The notes: generated from the letters alone by a model not told the origin. A stretch of 64,000 nucleotides of DNA from Candidatus Aquidulcis sp. (GCA_020723345.1 DYJA01000002.1:424-64423); one strand, 5' to 3'; shown: positions 40,996-49,235, counted from the stretch's first letter. A program made the numbers and translations.

Positions 40996-41391
40996 TTATT
41001 CCTGAACTGTGGCAGGGACAAAGTTGGGTTTGGACGCAAAAAATGAACTCACTTGAAGAAATGCTCCTCGGAAATCGAAGCCGACTGCACTTCTTGTGAA
41101 AATGGTATTGTCACCTGAGACAACGGCGTTCCCGTAGTCAACCTCGATGCTTGTTGATAATGGAGCCAAAACGCTCTCCAATTGCTTATCCGGGTCCCAA
41201 TCGAGTGGGTGCGGAGTAACATGGCTATACCAGACTTTACCGCGGGCAATCCAAAGTTGACGCAATATTTCGTGGGATCTCTTAGCGTCAGTGTATCCGA
41301 ATTCTGTCCCGCAACTTGGGCAAATTGCATAATCGAAAGGTGGTTCTTCCAAATTGTCATACCCACATACAGGGCAAGTGTAGGTTTTCAT
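40996..41391 (-). CDS. Zinc-ribbon (CPxCG) protein, possible immunity-type partner
   Basis: 131 residues from ATG 41391. Two knuckles, CPVCGYDNLEEPPFDYAICPSCGTEFGY, coordinate one zinc. The following LRQLWIARGKVWYSHVTPHPLDWDPDKQLESVL is typical of small CPCC-type proteins found near toxin or Imm genes. Its first codons overlap the end of the nuclease-like gene by 4 nt, so they are co-translated. Confidence 0.65.
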   Translation of the reverse strand: MKTYTCPVCGYDNLEEPPFDYAICPSCGTEFGYTDAKRSHEILRQLWIARGKVWYSHVTPHPLDWDPDKQLESVLAPLSTSIEVDYGNAVVSGDNTIFTRSAVGFDFRGAFLQVSSFFASKPNFVPATVQE

Positions 41392-41705
41392 GTTTTTGCA
41401 CACTCCGCCAAGAAATATCCTGCGTTCGTTGAATAGGCGTGGTCGCCCGGATTAAGTATCACATAAGTCCGAATGAAACCATCGTTCGCAATCACTCCAA
41501 ACTCATGTGTTTTCGTGTTGTACCGTATGTAATCACCGTCTCTTGGTCGAATGCAATCTTTGTCCTCACGCTCCATTGGTCTTTCAAGAAATCTTTTGGC
41601 AAGAGAAAGATATTCTGCTTCTGTTAGTGCGCCTACTTCTGCACCATGTTTACCAAAATGCTCTCGCAGATTTGACGCACATCTAAAGCCACGTGTGGGC
41701 GGCAC
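41388..41705 (-). CDS. Orphan toxin-type nuclease domain (BECR/CdiA-CT-like)
   Basis: 105 residues from GTG 41705 (AGAAGGA upstream; an in-frame TAG lies six codons before). FGKHGAEVGALTEAEYLSLAKRFL, RPRDGDYIRYNTKTHEFGVIANDGFIRTYVILNPGDHAYSTNAGYFLAEC matches the C-terminal nuclease modules of polymorphic/contact-dependent toxins, with conserved Arg/Thr (IRTY) and FGV. No delivery domain precedes it. It is either a stand-alone effector or an orphan piece of a former large toxin. Confidence 0.6.
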   Translation of the reverse strand: MPPTRGFRCASNLREHFGKHGAEVGALTEAEYLSLAKRFLERPMEREDKDCIRPRDGDYIRYNTKTHEFGVIANDGFIRTYVILNPGDHAYSTNAGYFLAECAKT

Positions 41706-41912
41706 ATCAATATCCTTCTATGCTTCAGATCAAGCACGTAGTCACATCGACCATATCTTATCCATCAATTCCTTATGTGTCAAATGCCATCCTAGAACAG
41801 ATGTAGCAACAACTCCCAAACGGCCCGGCGTCGTCCGTTTCGTGATTGTGGTATGGGTGAGTCAATATATATCAATGCTTTTCTGAAAGCCCGTCGGGTC
41901 TATGATTTTCAA
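41706..41912. other. AT-rich gap with no recognised gene
   Basis: About 207 bp of markedly lower GC content than the flanks. No coding frame or hairpin is convincing. It may be debris from the N-terminal part of the toxin gene or the edge of a transferred segment. Confidence 0.5.
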
Positions 41913-42986
41913 TCATGTCTCAATCGGCAGCGTAAATCGAATGGTCGTTCCTTTGCCCAATTCGCTTTGCGCCGCGATGCTGCCGCCGTGCGCCGCAATC
42001 AAATTCTTGGCGATGGCAAGCCCCAAGCCCGCGCCGCGCGAATCGCGCGATTTGTACAGACGATCAAAAATGCGCGGCAATTCTTCAGGCGCGATCCCTC
42101 TGCCTGTGTCGCTCACACTGACCACCACTGACTTTGGCTGAATACTGTCCACTGAACACTGAATACTAATCTTCCCGCCGCTCGACGTGTACCGCAGCGC
42201 GTTCGCAATGAGATTTTCCAGGACTTGGCGAATCCGCGCGGGATCGAGATTGAGCGTTGGCGGGTTCGCCGCGCTCTCAATGCTCAATGCGACTTGCGCG
42301 GCATCCGCTTGCGCGCGGAACGACGCGACCGTCTCGCCGATGAGCGTCGCCAAGTCGGTTGGCTCTTTTTGCAGTTGCAGCGCGCCGCTTTCCGCGAGCG
42401 CGAGCGTTCGCAAATCGTCAATCAAGCGCGACAGCACGCGCGTCTCGTCGAGAATCGATTGCAAGTGCGCGTCATCGCGTGGATACACGTCGTCGAGCAA
42501 TCCTTCGAGGTTGCCTTGGATCACGGTGAGCGGTGTGCGAAGTTCGTGCGTCACGTCGGCGAGCAACGCGCGGCGCAGTTCGTCTGTCGTTTGCAGACGC
42601 GCCGCCATTTGGTTGAACGCGCGCGCGAGGACGCGCACTTCGCGCGGTCCGCGTTCCGCGATGCGCGCGGAATAGTCGCCGTCGGCGATGCGCGCGGATG
42701 CCGCGACGAGATCGCCAATCGGCAGCGCAAAGCCGCGGAACGCGCGCCCGACAAGTAGCAATCCCGCGACGATGAAAATGACGGGGATGATCGCCGCAGG
42801 GTGGAATCTGCCGCTCGCGCCGAGCCAGTTCGAAAAGAGCGAGACGATGAATGCGAAAATCGCGCAACTGAAAAACAACATCAGCGCGAGCAGAATTCCA
42901 AAACGCAAAAAGAATCGCCCGCGCATCGCGCGCCATTCGGAGTGATGCCGCCAGTCATGCGGCGGATGATGTGGAAAATGTCTCAC
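41913..42986 (-). CDS. HAMP histidine kinase (BaeS-like)
   Basis: 357 residues. Two transmembrane helices (~25-50, ~63-82) with a small loop, HAMP (IGDLVAASARIADGDYSARIAERG), HisKA with His147 (LLADVTHELRTPLTVIQG), and HATPase (LENLIANALRYTSSGG, VSDTGRGIAPEELPRIFDRLYKSRDSRGAGLGLAIAK). Residues ~274-283 (SIQCSVDSIQ) are encoded by heptamer repeats and lie between GGKI and SVVVSVSD, lengthening a hairpin in the ATP-binding domain. It overlaps the regulator gene by 4 nt and probably responds to envelope conditions. Confidence 0.9.
   Translation of the reverse strand: MRHFPHHPPHDWRHHSEWRAMRGRFFLRFGILLALMLFFSCAIFAFIVSLFSNWLGASGRFHPAAIIPVIFIVAGLLLVGRAFRGFALPIGDLVAASARIADGDYSARIAERGPREVRVLARAFNQMAARLQTTDELRRALLADVTHELRTPLTVIQGNLEGLLDDVYPRDDAHLQSILDETRVLSRLIDDLRTLALAESGALQLQKEPTDLATLIGETVASFRAQADAAQVALSIESAANPPTLNLDPARIRQVLENLIANALRYTSSGGKISIQCSVDSIQPKSVVVSVSDTGRGIAPEELPRIFDRLYKSRDSRGAGLGLAIAKNLIAAHGGSIAAQSELGKGTTIRFTLPIET
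42139..42166. repeat. Four heptamers inside the kinase gene
   Basis: TGAATAC/TGTCCAC/TGAACAC/TGAATAC, 28 bp, the same word class as the intergenic arrays at 46299-46382 and 63926-63953. Confidence 0.8.
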
Positions 42987-43663
42987 GTGTCACTCATTTT
43001 ATACCCAACGCCGTACACCGAAAGAATGTATCGCGGCTCGCGCGGATTCGGTTCGATCTTGCGGCGGATATTCTTGACGTGCGCGTCAATCGCGCGCTCG
43101 TACGATTCGAACGCGACGCCGCGCACTGCGTCGAGCAGTTGCGCGCGCGTGAAAATGCGTCCGGGTTCGCGCGCCAGCGTCGCCAGCAAGTGGAATTCAG
43201 TTGGGGTTAGGTCGGCGGCTTTGCCTGCAATCGTCGCGCGCAATTTGGGCACATCGAGTACAATATCCGCGACGCGGATCGTTTCCGCGCCCGCGCTCGC
43301 GCTTTCGAATCGGCGCAGTACCGCGCGGACGCGCGCGACGAGTTCTTTCGGACTGAACGGCTTGACGATGTAATCGTCCGCGCCGAGTTCAAGCCCGACG
43401 AGTTTATCGGTCTCTTCGCCGCGCGCCGTCAGCATGATGATCGGCACCGCCGATTCTTTGCGGAGCGCGCGCGTCACGTCGAGTCCGTCCAACTCGGGCA
43501 GACCGAGATCGAGGACGATGAGATCGGGCTTTTCGGCGCGTGCGGCGGTCAGCGCGAATTTGCCGTCGTTCGCGGTGAGAACGCGCATGCCCGCGTGTTC
43601 GAGATAATCGCGGGCGAGTTGTACGATTTTCGGTTCGTCGTCCACAACGAGAATCGTTTTCAT
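42983..43663 (-). CDS. OmpR-family response regulator (BaeR-like)
   Basis: 226 residues from ATG 43663. Receiver: ILVVDDEPKIVQLARDYLEHAG, Asp52 (LIVLDLGLPELDG), DDYIVKPFSPKEL. Winged helix: LTPTEFHLLATLAREPGRIFTRAQLLDAVRGVAFESYERAIDAHVKNIRRKIEPNPREPRYILSVYGVGYK. The kinase follows with ATGA overlap. A frame extension to 44131 is a shadow of the membrane-protein gene, not a longer N-terminus. Confidence 0.92.
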   Translation of the reverse strand: MKTILVVDDEPKIVQLARDYLEHAGMRVLTANDGKFALTAARAEKPDLIVLDLGLPELDGLDVTRALRKESAVPIIMLTARGEETDKLVGLELGADDYIVKPFSPKELVARVRAVLRRFESASAGAETIRVADIVLDVPKLRATIAGKAADLTPTEFHLLATLAREPGRIFTRAQLLDAVRGVAFESYERAIDAHVKNIRRKIEPNPREPRYILSVYGVGYKMSDT

Positions 43664-43670
43664 CCTGAAT

Positions 43671-43731
43671 TGATCCACGAAGGACACGAAGGTTTTTCTT
43701 TGTGTCCTTCGTGTTCTTCGTGGGCTGCACA
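43671..43731. repeat. 9-bp-period repeat hairpin
   Basis: CCACGAAGGACACGAAGG pairs with TGTCCTTCGTGTTCTTCGTGG around a T-rich loop. It fills the gap between the membrane-protein gene and the regulator. Confidence 0.75.
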
Positions 43732-44109
43732 TTATTTTGGAGTCGTTGGTTGCTCGTGCATCTTGCGATGCCACTCTTCCACCATCGGCGGAATGTCTTT
43801 GTCGTTCCAGTGATGATGATGCCATCTGCCCCAATGCCCGCGCCAGATGAACGCGCGGCACAAACCGAAGAGCAGGAAGAAGAAGACCAGCGGGATCAGG
43901 CAATTCAAAAAGCCAAAGCCAAACGTGTGAAAGCCGAATGGTCGGTGAAAGTACGGATACGGCACCGCGCCAATGGCGGGCGCAACCAACTTGCCGCTGT
44001 CCGCCATTCCTTGCGCGACGCCCCAGCCGTACGCGTACACGCCAATCCCGATTGCGCCCGCGATCAACAACACCGCGATCAACACTCCCAGAACGATTCT
44101 CCCGTACAT
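43732..44109 (-). CDS. Small His-rich membrane protein
   Basis: 125 residues from ATG 44109. Transmembrane helices at ~5-27 (IVLGVLIAVLLIAGAIGIGVYAYGWGV) and ~68-88 (LNCLIPLVFFFLLFGLCRAFIW), then a cytoplasmic or exterior His/Trp cluster (HWGRWHHHHWNDKD) that could bind metal. Unknown family, but such proteins are often found beside BaeSR-like pairs. Probably first gene of a three-gene minus-strand operon with the regulator and kinase. Confidence 0.65.
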   Translation of the reverse strand: MYGRIVLGVLIAVLLIAGAIGIGVYAYGWGVAQGMADSGKLVAPAIGAVPYPYFHRPFGFHTFGFGFLNCLIPLVFFFLLFGLCRAFIWRGHWGRWHHHHWNDKDIPPMVEEWHRKMHEQPTTPK

Positions 44110-44350
44110 TGTTTCCCCCTTTGTGGGACAAATTTCCAAATTTGTCCTACCTGTGATTCTGACGAGAGTATCGCATTGAATTGTGAAGCAATTGTGAATG
44201 GAGATGGGAGAAACGTGGCAAGCTCGTTCGACGCGCTTGCCAGATTATAGCGGAAAGCGGCGATTTGCTCAAGCGCGCGATTTGCTACACCCCCGATCCC
44301 GTTTGACGCCGCGTCGTGACTGGTGGTAGAATGATGGCGAGGTTACAGAA
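44110..44350. promoter_or_regulatory. Divergent intergenic region with palindrome and a rightward promoter
   Basis: Perfect palindrome GGACAAATTTCCAAATTTGTCC without the middle A/C pair (44126-44147). The rightward promoter is TTGACG (44303-44308), 18-bp spacer, TAGAAT (44327-44332), 18 nt before the ABC exporter ATG. No clear leftward promoter. Confidence 0.65.
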
Positions 44351-46324
44351 ATGTTTCATGGACCAGGCGGTGGTTGGTGGGGGATGATGCGCGGTGACGA
44401 TGACGCGCAGCCGCATCTCACCAAAGATTTGTTGGTACGCGTCGCGGCGTACGCGCGACCGTACGCGTTCAAAATCGCGCTGACGCTTTTCGCGATTCTG
44501 GTCGCGTCGTTGCTGGGACTTGTCCCGCCGCTGTTGTATCGCGATTTGATTGATCATGCGTTGCCGCAAAAAGATTTCGCGCGCTTGAATCTGCTCGCGC
44601 TTGGCATGATCGGCATTCCGTTGTTCGACGGGTTGATCGGCGTGGGGCAGCGCTGGCTCACCGCGCGCATCGGCGAAGGGATCATCGCCGATTTGCGGAA
44701 ATCGTTGTACGCGCACATGCAAAAAATGTCGCTCCGCTTTTTCACGAATACGAAAACGGGCGAATTGATGTCGCGGCTCAATAACGACGTCGTCGGCGCG
44801 CAGCGCGCGGTCACGAACACGCTCGTCTCGATCATCACGAGCGCGATCCAGGTCGCCGCGACGCTGGCGATCATGCTCTCGCTCGATTGGCGACTGACGC
44901 TGCTCGCGCTCGTCATTTTGCCACTGTTCATTCTGCCGTCGCGCCGCGTTGGGCGATTGCTGCGCGAGATCGTCAATCAACAACTCGATCTCAACGCGCA
45001 GATGAACACGCTGATGAACGAGACACTCAACGTCAGCGGCGCGCTTCTCGTCAAATTGTTCGGGCGGCAGCGCGACGAAGTGGCGCGCTTTGGCGAACGC
45101 GCGAACCGCGTGCGCGATATCGGCGTGCGACAAGCGATGATCGGACGATGGTTCTTTTTGCTGCTTGGTCTCGCGAGTGCGCTCGGCACGGCGATTGTGT
45201 GGTGGGTCGGCGGCATGCTCGTCTTGCAAGGCGCGTTCACGGTTGGCACGATTGTCGCGTTCGCGGCGTACCTGATGCAACTTTACATGCCGATTGCGTC
45301 GCTCGTCAACGCGCGCGTCGATTTGGCAACCTCGATGGTTTCATTCGAGCGCGTGTTTCAGATGCTCGATCTCCCCGTCGAAATCGCCGACCGCGCGAAC
45401 GCGCTGGAACTGACGCGCGCGCGCGGCGCGATTCAGTTTGAGAATGTGTCATTCTCGTACATTGAAGAGCAGACTGCAGACGACCGACCGCCGACCGCCG
45501 CAGATCCTTCGACTCCGCGTCGTTCCGCTCAGGATGACAGCGGTCTGCCGTCGGCAGTCAGCGGTCATGTTGGTGGCGATGGACATGACGTTTTTCTCCC
45601 CACGCTCGTCCCCACGCGTCGTTACGCGCTGCGCGGCGTGAATTTTGAAATCCAGCCAGGTCAACTCGCCGCGCTCGTCGGACCCAGCGGCGCGGGCAAG
45701 ACGACGGTGACGTATCTCATCCCGCGCTTGTACGATCCAACCGAAGGGCGTATGCTGATCGATGGTCACGATCTGCGCGAGGTCTCGCTGGATTCACTGA
45801 CGCGACAGATCGGCATGGTTACACAAGAGACCTATTTGTTCCACGACACCGTGCGCGCGAATTTGGTGTACGCCAAACTCGATGCGACCCAGGACGAAAT
45901 CGAGCGCGCGGCGCGCGCGGCAAACATTCACGAATTTATTACGAAATTGCCGCAAGGGTATGATACAATCGTGGGCGAGCGTGGTTATCGCCTCAGCGGC
46001 GGCGAAAAACAGCGCGTCGCGATCGCACGCGTGATTCTCAAAGACCCGCGCATTCTCGTGTTGGACGAAGCCACGTCGAATCTCGATTCGGAATCGGAGG
46101 CGTTGATTCAAGCCGCGCTCAAGCCGTTGATGCGTGGGCGCACGAGTGTCGTCATCGCGCATCGTCTTTCGACGATTCTCGCGGCGGATGTGATTCTGGT
46201 GATTGACGAAGGGCAAGTGGTGGAGCAGGGAACGCACGCGGAATTACTCGCGCGGGCTGGTTTGTACGCGCGGTTGTATCACACGCAATTCCGTGAACGG
46301 TCAACAGTCAACAGTCAACAGTGA
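44351..46324 (+). CDS. ABC exporter (fused membrane and ATPase domains, MsbA-like)
   Basis: 657 residues. Six transmembrane helices at ~40-335 and a nucleotide-binding domain from ~360: A-loop FENVSFSY, Walker A VGPSGAGKTT, Q-loop GMVTQETYLF, signature LSGGEKQRVAIAR, Walker B RILVLDEATSNLD, His switch VIAHRLSTI. All catalytic elements are intact, so it is an active half-transporter dimer exporting lipid, drug or peptide. About 45 extra residues (~371-416) lie between the A-loop Tyr and RYALRGVNFEIQ, encoded by repeats. The C-terminal STVNSQQ and stop come from the heptamer array. Confidence 0.92.
   Translation: MFHGPGGGWWGMMRGDDDAQPHLTKDLLVRVAAYARPYAFKIALTLFAILVASLLGLVPPLLYRDLIDHALPQKDFARLNLLALGMIGIPLFDGLIGVGQRWLTARIGEGIIADLRKSLYAHMQKMSLRFFTNTKTGELMSRLNNDVVGAQRAVTNTLVSIITSAIQVAATLAIMLSLDWRLTLLALVILPLFILPSRRVGRLLREIVNQQLDLNAQMNTLMNETLNVSGALLVKLFGRQRDEVARFGERANRVRDIGVRQAMIGRWFFLLLGLASALGTAIVWWVGGMLVLQGAFTVGTIVAFAAYLMQLYMPIASLVNARVDLATSMVSFERVFQMLDLPVEIADRANALELTRARGAIQFENVSFSYIEEQTADDRPPTAADPSTPRRSAQDDSGLPSAVSGHVGGDGHDVFLPTLVPTRRYALRGVNFEIQPGQLAALVGPSGAGKTTVTYLIPRLYDPTEGRMLIDGHDLREVSLDSLTRQIGMVTQETYLFHDTVRANLVYAKLDATQDEIERAARAANIHEFITKLPQGYDTIVGERGYRLSGGEKQRVAIARVILKDPRILVLDEATSNLDSESEALIQAALKPLMRGRTSVVIAHRLSTILAADVILVIDEGQVVEQGTHAELLARAGLYARLYHTQFRERSTVNSQQ
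45467..45570. repeat. REP-like palindrome flanked by heptamer arms inside the ABC gene
   Basis: The REP-like core CCTTCGACTCC...TTCCGCTCAGG (45506-45533) is bracketed by GCAGACT/GCAGACG/ACCGACC/GCCGACC (45470-45498) and CGGTCTGCCGTCGGCAGTCAGCGGTC (45541-45566), complementary arms. It is in frame without a stop. Confidence 0.85.
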
Positions 46325-46382
46325 ACAGTGAACAGTGGACTGTTGACTGTTTACCGTTTACCGTTTACTGTTCACTGACTTT
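46299..46382. repeat. AACAGTC/AACAGTG heptamer hairpin
   Basis: GTCAACAGTCAACAGTCAAC... (period 7), then TGTTGACTGTTTACCGTTTACCG...GTTCACTGAC as the opposite arm. The ABC gene stop (46322-46324) lies inside the left arm. Such words recall the heptameric STRR elements known from cyanobacteria. Confidence 0.85.
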
Positions 46383-46392
46383 TGGAGGAACA

Positions 46393-48321
46393 ATGTCGTT
46401 GCCCAAACTATGGAACACGAAATCATTCTTTGAACTCGCATTGCCTGCGCTGACGACCATGTTTGGCTTGCAAGCGCTGCGCGTGTTGTTGCCGTCCATT
46501 GTTTGGTACATCGGCGACACGCTGGATGCTTCCACGGCGATCCTGGCAGTGGTTTCGATTGGTATTTTTGTGTTATCGTTTCTGGCGACGCCGTTCTATC
46601 GCGCGCTCGGTTTGCGGCGCGCGCTGTTCGTCGTCCTGATCGGCATCGGGCTTTTCCGATTGCTCGAGCAAGTGATCGCGCAGCAACCGCTTGATTTTAT
46701 TTTTTCGCTGTGTGTGGTTGTGCTCTTTACTTTTTTTATTCCGTTGTATCTCGGCTATGTGCGCCTGCAAGGCGGCGCGGCGCCGCGCAAATTTGGACGC
46801 GGTTTTCTGCTCGGTCTCGTTTTCGATACGACGTTGCGCGGTTCGTTCCACACGCTCGATTTGAGTTGGCAGCACTCTCCGCTTGCGCCGATCATCGTCG
46901 TGCTGCTCGTGTTGGCGCAACTCGGCTTGACGATTTTTCTAATTCAAGGAGATGGCGAGCCGACGGAGACGAATTTCGTCGGCAGTCTGCCGCTCGCGGC
47001 GATCGGTCCCTTTATTTTCGTGACCCAGGTTATTTTTCAGAACGCCGCGCGCGCCACTGCGCTCACGGGATTTCCGATGCCGTTGGCGTACGCGTTCATC
47101 ATTCTCGTCAACGTGATCGGCATTTCCGCCGCGCTCTTGCCGATTGTCGCCGAGCGCGCGACTTCGTTCGCGGTTTTGGTCGCGACGCTCTTTCTCGCGT
47201 GGCTGACCTCGCGTCCCGATCCCGCGCCAGGCACCGCCGACGTGATGTTTTTTTTCGGCAACTTGCTTATGTTTCCCTTCGTTACCTTGATTTTTGCGGG
47301 TTTGGGTGCGCGCGAGGAAATCAACAAAGGCATCGCGCGCTCGGCAATCGCGAATGGGATTGGTTGGGTTCTCTTGGCGCTGCTGACCGTGCTCTATTAC
47401 GTCAGTTATCAGATCAATATTGGTCTGCCGAATAATTGGCTTCCGTCGATTGCCGTGATCTTGATCGGAATTGCCGTGCTCGCCGCGCTACGCGTGATGC
47501 CGAATTTCCCCGTTGCCAGCAGCGCGACCTCGGCGACGATCGCATTCGCGCTGGTGATTCTGCCGTTGCTCGCGCTCGCGACTTGGCGCACGCCGCAACC
47601 CGTCGCGGGCAATGGTTTTCCCGTGCGCGTGATGACGTACAATTTGCACAACGGTTTCAACACCGAGGGGCGGCTCGATCCCGAAGCGCTCGCGCGAGTC
47701 ATCGAGCGAGTCAATCCCGACCTCATCGCGCTGCAAGAAGTCGAGCGCGGTTGGTACATTGATAGTTCGCTCGATCTGGCGAAGTGGTTGTCGCGTCGTT
47801 TGAATATGCCGTTTCTGTTTGGACCGACGGCGGATCGCGTGTGGGGCAACGCGATTCTCTCGCGCTATCCGATCAAAGAATGGGGCAACGTGCCGCTGCC
47901 GCCGCGCGATCTGACGCTCAAGCGCAGTTTTCTCTGGGCGCGCGTGGACATCGGCGGCGGCGAAGAGTTGCTTTTCATCGCGACGCACTTTCACGATCCC
48001 GCAAATGGCTCCGCGATTCGCCAACAGCAATCGCCCGAAATCGTCAAGTTTTGGAATCAGCGTCCGCGCACGCTTGTACTCGGCGACTTGAACGCGAAGC
48101 CCGACGCGCCAGAAATCGCGCTGCTGCGCGACGCAGGCTTGCGCGACGCGTTCGCAACGCTTGGTACCGGCGACGGCTTCACGTGGCCCTCGACCAAGCC
48201 AAATCAGCGGATTGATTACATCTGGTACTCGTCCGATTTGTCGGTGCGCAATTTGGTGATGCCGCGGAGCACTGCGTCGGATCATTTGGGGATTGCGGTG
48301 ACGGTGGAGGGGAAGAGATGA
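46393..48321 (+). CDS. Polytopic membrane protein with C-terminal endonuclease/exonuclease/phosphatase (EEP) domain
   Basis: 642 residues from ATG 46393 (TTTGGAGGAA upstream). About twelve transmembrane helices fill residues ~10-405. The C-terminal ~215 residues are an EEP domain: VMTYNLHNGFNTEGRLDPEALARVIERVNPDLIALQEV, HFHDP, LVLGDLNAKPDAPE, RIDYIW and ASDHLGIAV, with the Asn, Glu, Asp-Asn and Asp-His catalytic set present. The domain probably faces outside and may act on phosphodiesters of lipids or glycans. The layout recalls eukaryotic CWH43. It follows the ABC exporter. Confidence 0.85.
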   Translation: MSLPKLWNTKSFFELALPALTTMFGLQALRVLLPSIVWYIGDTLDASTAILAVVSIGIFVLSFLATPFYRALGLRRALFVVLIGIGLFRLLEQVIAQQPLDFIFSLCVVVLFTFFIPLYLGYVRLQGGAAPRKFGRGFLLGLVFDTTLRGSFHTLDLSWQHSPLAPIIVVLLVLAQLGLTIFLIQGDGEPTETNFVGSLPLAAIGPFIFVTQVIFQNAARATALTGFPMPLAYAFIILVNVIGISAALLPIVAERATSFAVLVATLFLAWLTSRPDPAPGTADVMFFFGNLLMFPFVTLIFAGLGAREEINKGIARSAIANGIGWVLLALLTVLYYVSYQINIGLPNNWLPSIAVILIGIAVLAALRVMPNFPVASSATSATIAFALVILPLLALATWRTPQPVAGNGFPVRVMTYNLHNGFNTEGRLDPEALARVIERVNPDLIALQEVERGWYIDSSLDLAKWLSRRLNMPFLFGPTADRVWGNAILSRYPIKEWGNVPLPPRDLTLKRSFLWARVDIGGGEELLFIATHFHDPANGSAIRQQQSPEIVKFWNQRPRTLVLGDLNAKPDAPEIALLRDAGLRDAFATLGTGDGFTWPSTKPNQRIDYIWYSSDLSVRNLVMPRSTASDHLGIAVTVEGKR

Positions 48322-48656
48322 GAGAGGAGAGAGGAAAGAGGAAAGAGGAAAGAAGGAAAAGTCTACCCGATTTCCTCAAGCCGTACTTTTGGGAAACTGA
48401 TCTGGCGCGGATCAATCGGCAACGACACGAGTCTTACATCATCGAGCGCGTCATCGAGTACGGCGATGACCGCGCGATTCATTGGCTCAAAGCGAACTTC
48501 ACGCCCGCGCAAATCGCGCGCGTCGTGCGCGCTAGTCGCGCGATTTCGCCGAACACGGCGAATCTGTGGGCATTGATTCTGAAAATCCCGCGAGGCAAAA
48601 TCGAATGTTTTTCGAAACCCTCCCTACTTCCGCACAGCGCATTTTCGCGCGGTTAG
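48318..48656 (+). CDS. DUF6922-like protein, probable partner of an AbiEii-type protein
   Basis: 112 residues overlapping the EEP gene stop by 4 nt. Core: LPDFLKPYFWETDLARINRQRHESYIIERVIEYGDDRAIHWLKANFTPAQIARVVRASRAISPNTANLWALILKIP, the pattern of DUF6922 proteins that precede AbiEii-like genes. The N-terminal MREERGKRKEERRKS is encoded by purine heptamers (AGAGGAA repeated, 48321-48358) and may not be native; an internal start is possible. It overlaps the next gene by 52 nt. Confidence 0.7.
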   Translation: MREERGKRKEERRKSLPDFLKPYFWETDLARINRQRHESYIIERVIEYGDDRAIHWLKANFTPAQIARVVRASRAISPNTANLWALILKIPRGKIECFSKPSLLPHSAFSRG

Positions 48657-49234
48657 GACGCGAGCCATCAGTTCGACCGTTTTATCTCGCAGGCGGTTCT
48701 GCGTGCGCGTTGCAGTTAGGGCATCGTATTTCGGTGGACCTGGATTTTTTCGCGCCCGAAATGTATGAGCCCGCGCGGCTAGTATCGCGTTTGGAAAAGA
48801 TCGGCAAGGTCACCATTCAGCAACAGAGCCGCGGTACATTTGTCGGCTTGCTCGCGGAAACTCAGATCAGTTTCTTTTACTACGGCTATCCGTTGCTGCA
48901 ATCGCCAACTGACTTTCGCGGCGTGCGAATCGCATCATTGCTCGATATCGCGCTGATGAAGATCACGGCGATCAGTCAACGCGGGCGCAAACGTGATTTT
49001 GTGGATTTGTTTTTCATTTGCAAAGAAGAAAGAGTCGCGCTGAATGATTTGCTCAGGCGAATTCCTGAAAAGTATCCGTCGTTGTCCTACCCATCGTATC
49101 ATCTTCTGCGCGCCTTGACCTATTTTGACGATGCTGAGAAGGACCCTGCGCCCAAGATGCTGGCGCGGCTGAACTGGCGACAGGTGAAGAATTTCTTTGA
49201 GAAGCAAGTACGTGAGTTGATGCAGGAGATTTGA
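48605..49234 (+). CDS. AbiEii/AbiGii-like nucleotidyltransferase (type IV toxin-like)
   Basis: 209 residues from ATG 48605. PFYLAGGSACALQLGHRISVDLDFFAPE is the nucleotidyltransferase signature with GG and Asp-x-Asp. ASLLDIALMKITAISQRGRKRDFVDLFFICKEE is the conserved helical part with KRDFVDLF. AbiEii toxins modify tRNA or other targets with nucleotides. The overlapping DUF6922-like gene would be the antitoxin. Confidence 0.78.
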   Translation: MFFETLPTSAQRIFARLGREPSVRPFYLAGGSACALQLGHRISVDLDFFAPEMYEPARLVSRLEKIGKVTIQQQSRGTFVGLLAETQISFFYYGYPLLQSPTDFRGVRIASLLDIALMKITAISQRGRKRDFVDLFFICKEERVALNDLLRRIPEKYPSLSYPSYHLLRALTYFDDAEKDPAPKMLARLNWRQVKNFFEKQVRELMQEI

Positions 49235-49235
49235 C

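Noticed and set aside
43664-44131. N-terminal extension of the BaeR-like regulator to a 382-residue protein
   Set aside because: The receiver starts normally at ATG 43663; the extension runs through a repeat hairpin and the antisense-frame of the membrane-protein gene.
44285-45280. 331-codon minus-strand reading frame opposite the ABC exporter
   Set aside because: It is a shadow frame caused by high GC content; its translation is a random Arg/Asp/His-rich string and the plus strand has all ABC motifs.
47488-48285. 265-codon minus-strand frame opposite the EEP domain
   Set aside because: Shadow of a gene with clear catalytic motifs; no recognisable domain or ribosome site.
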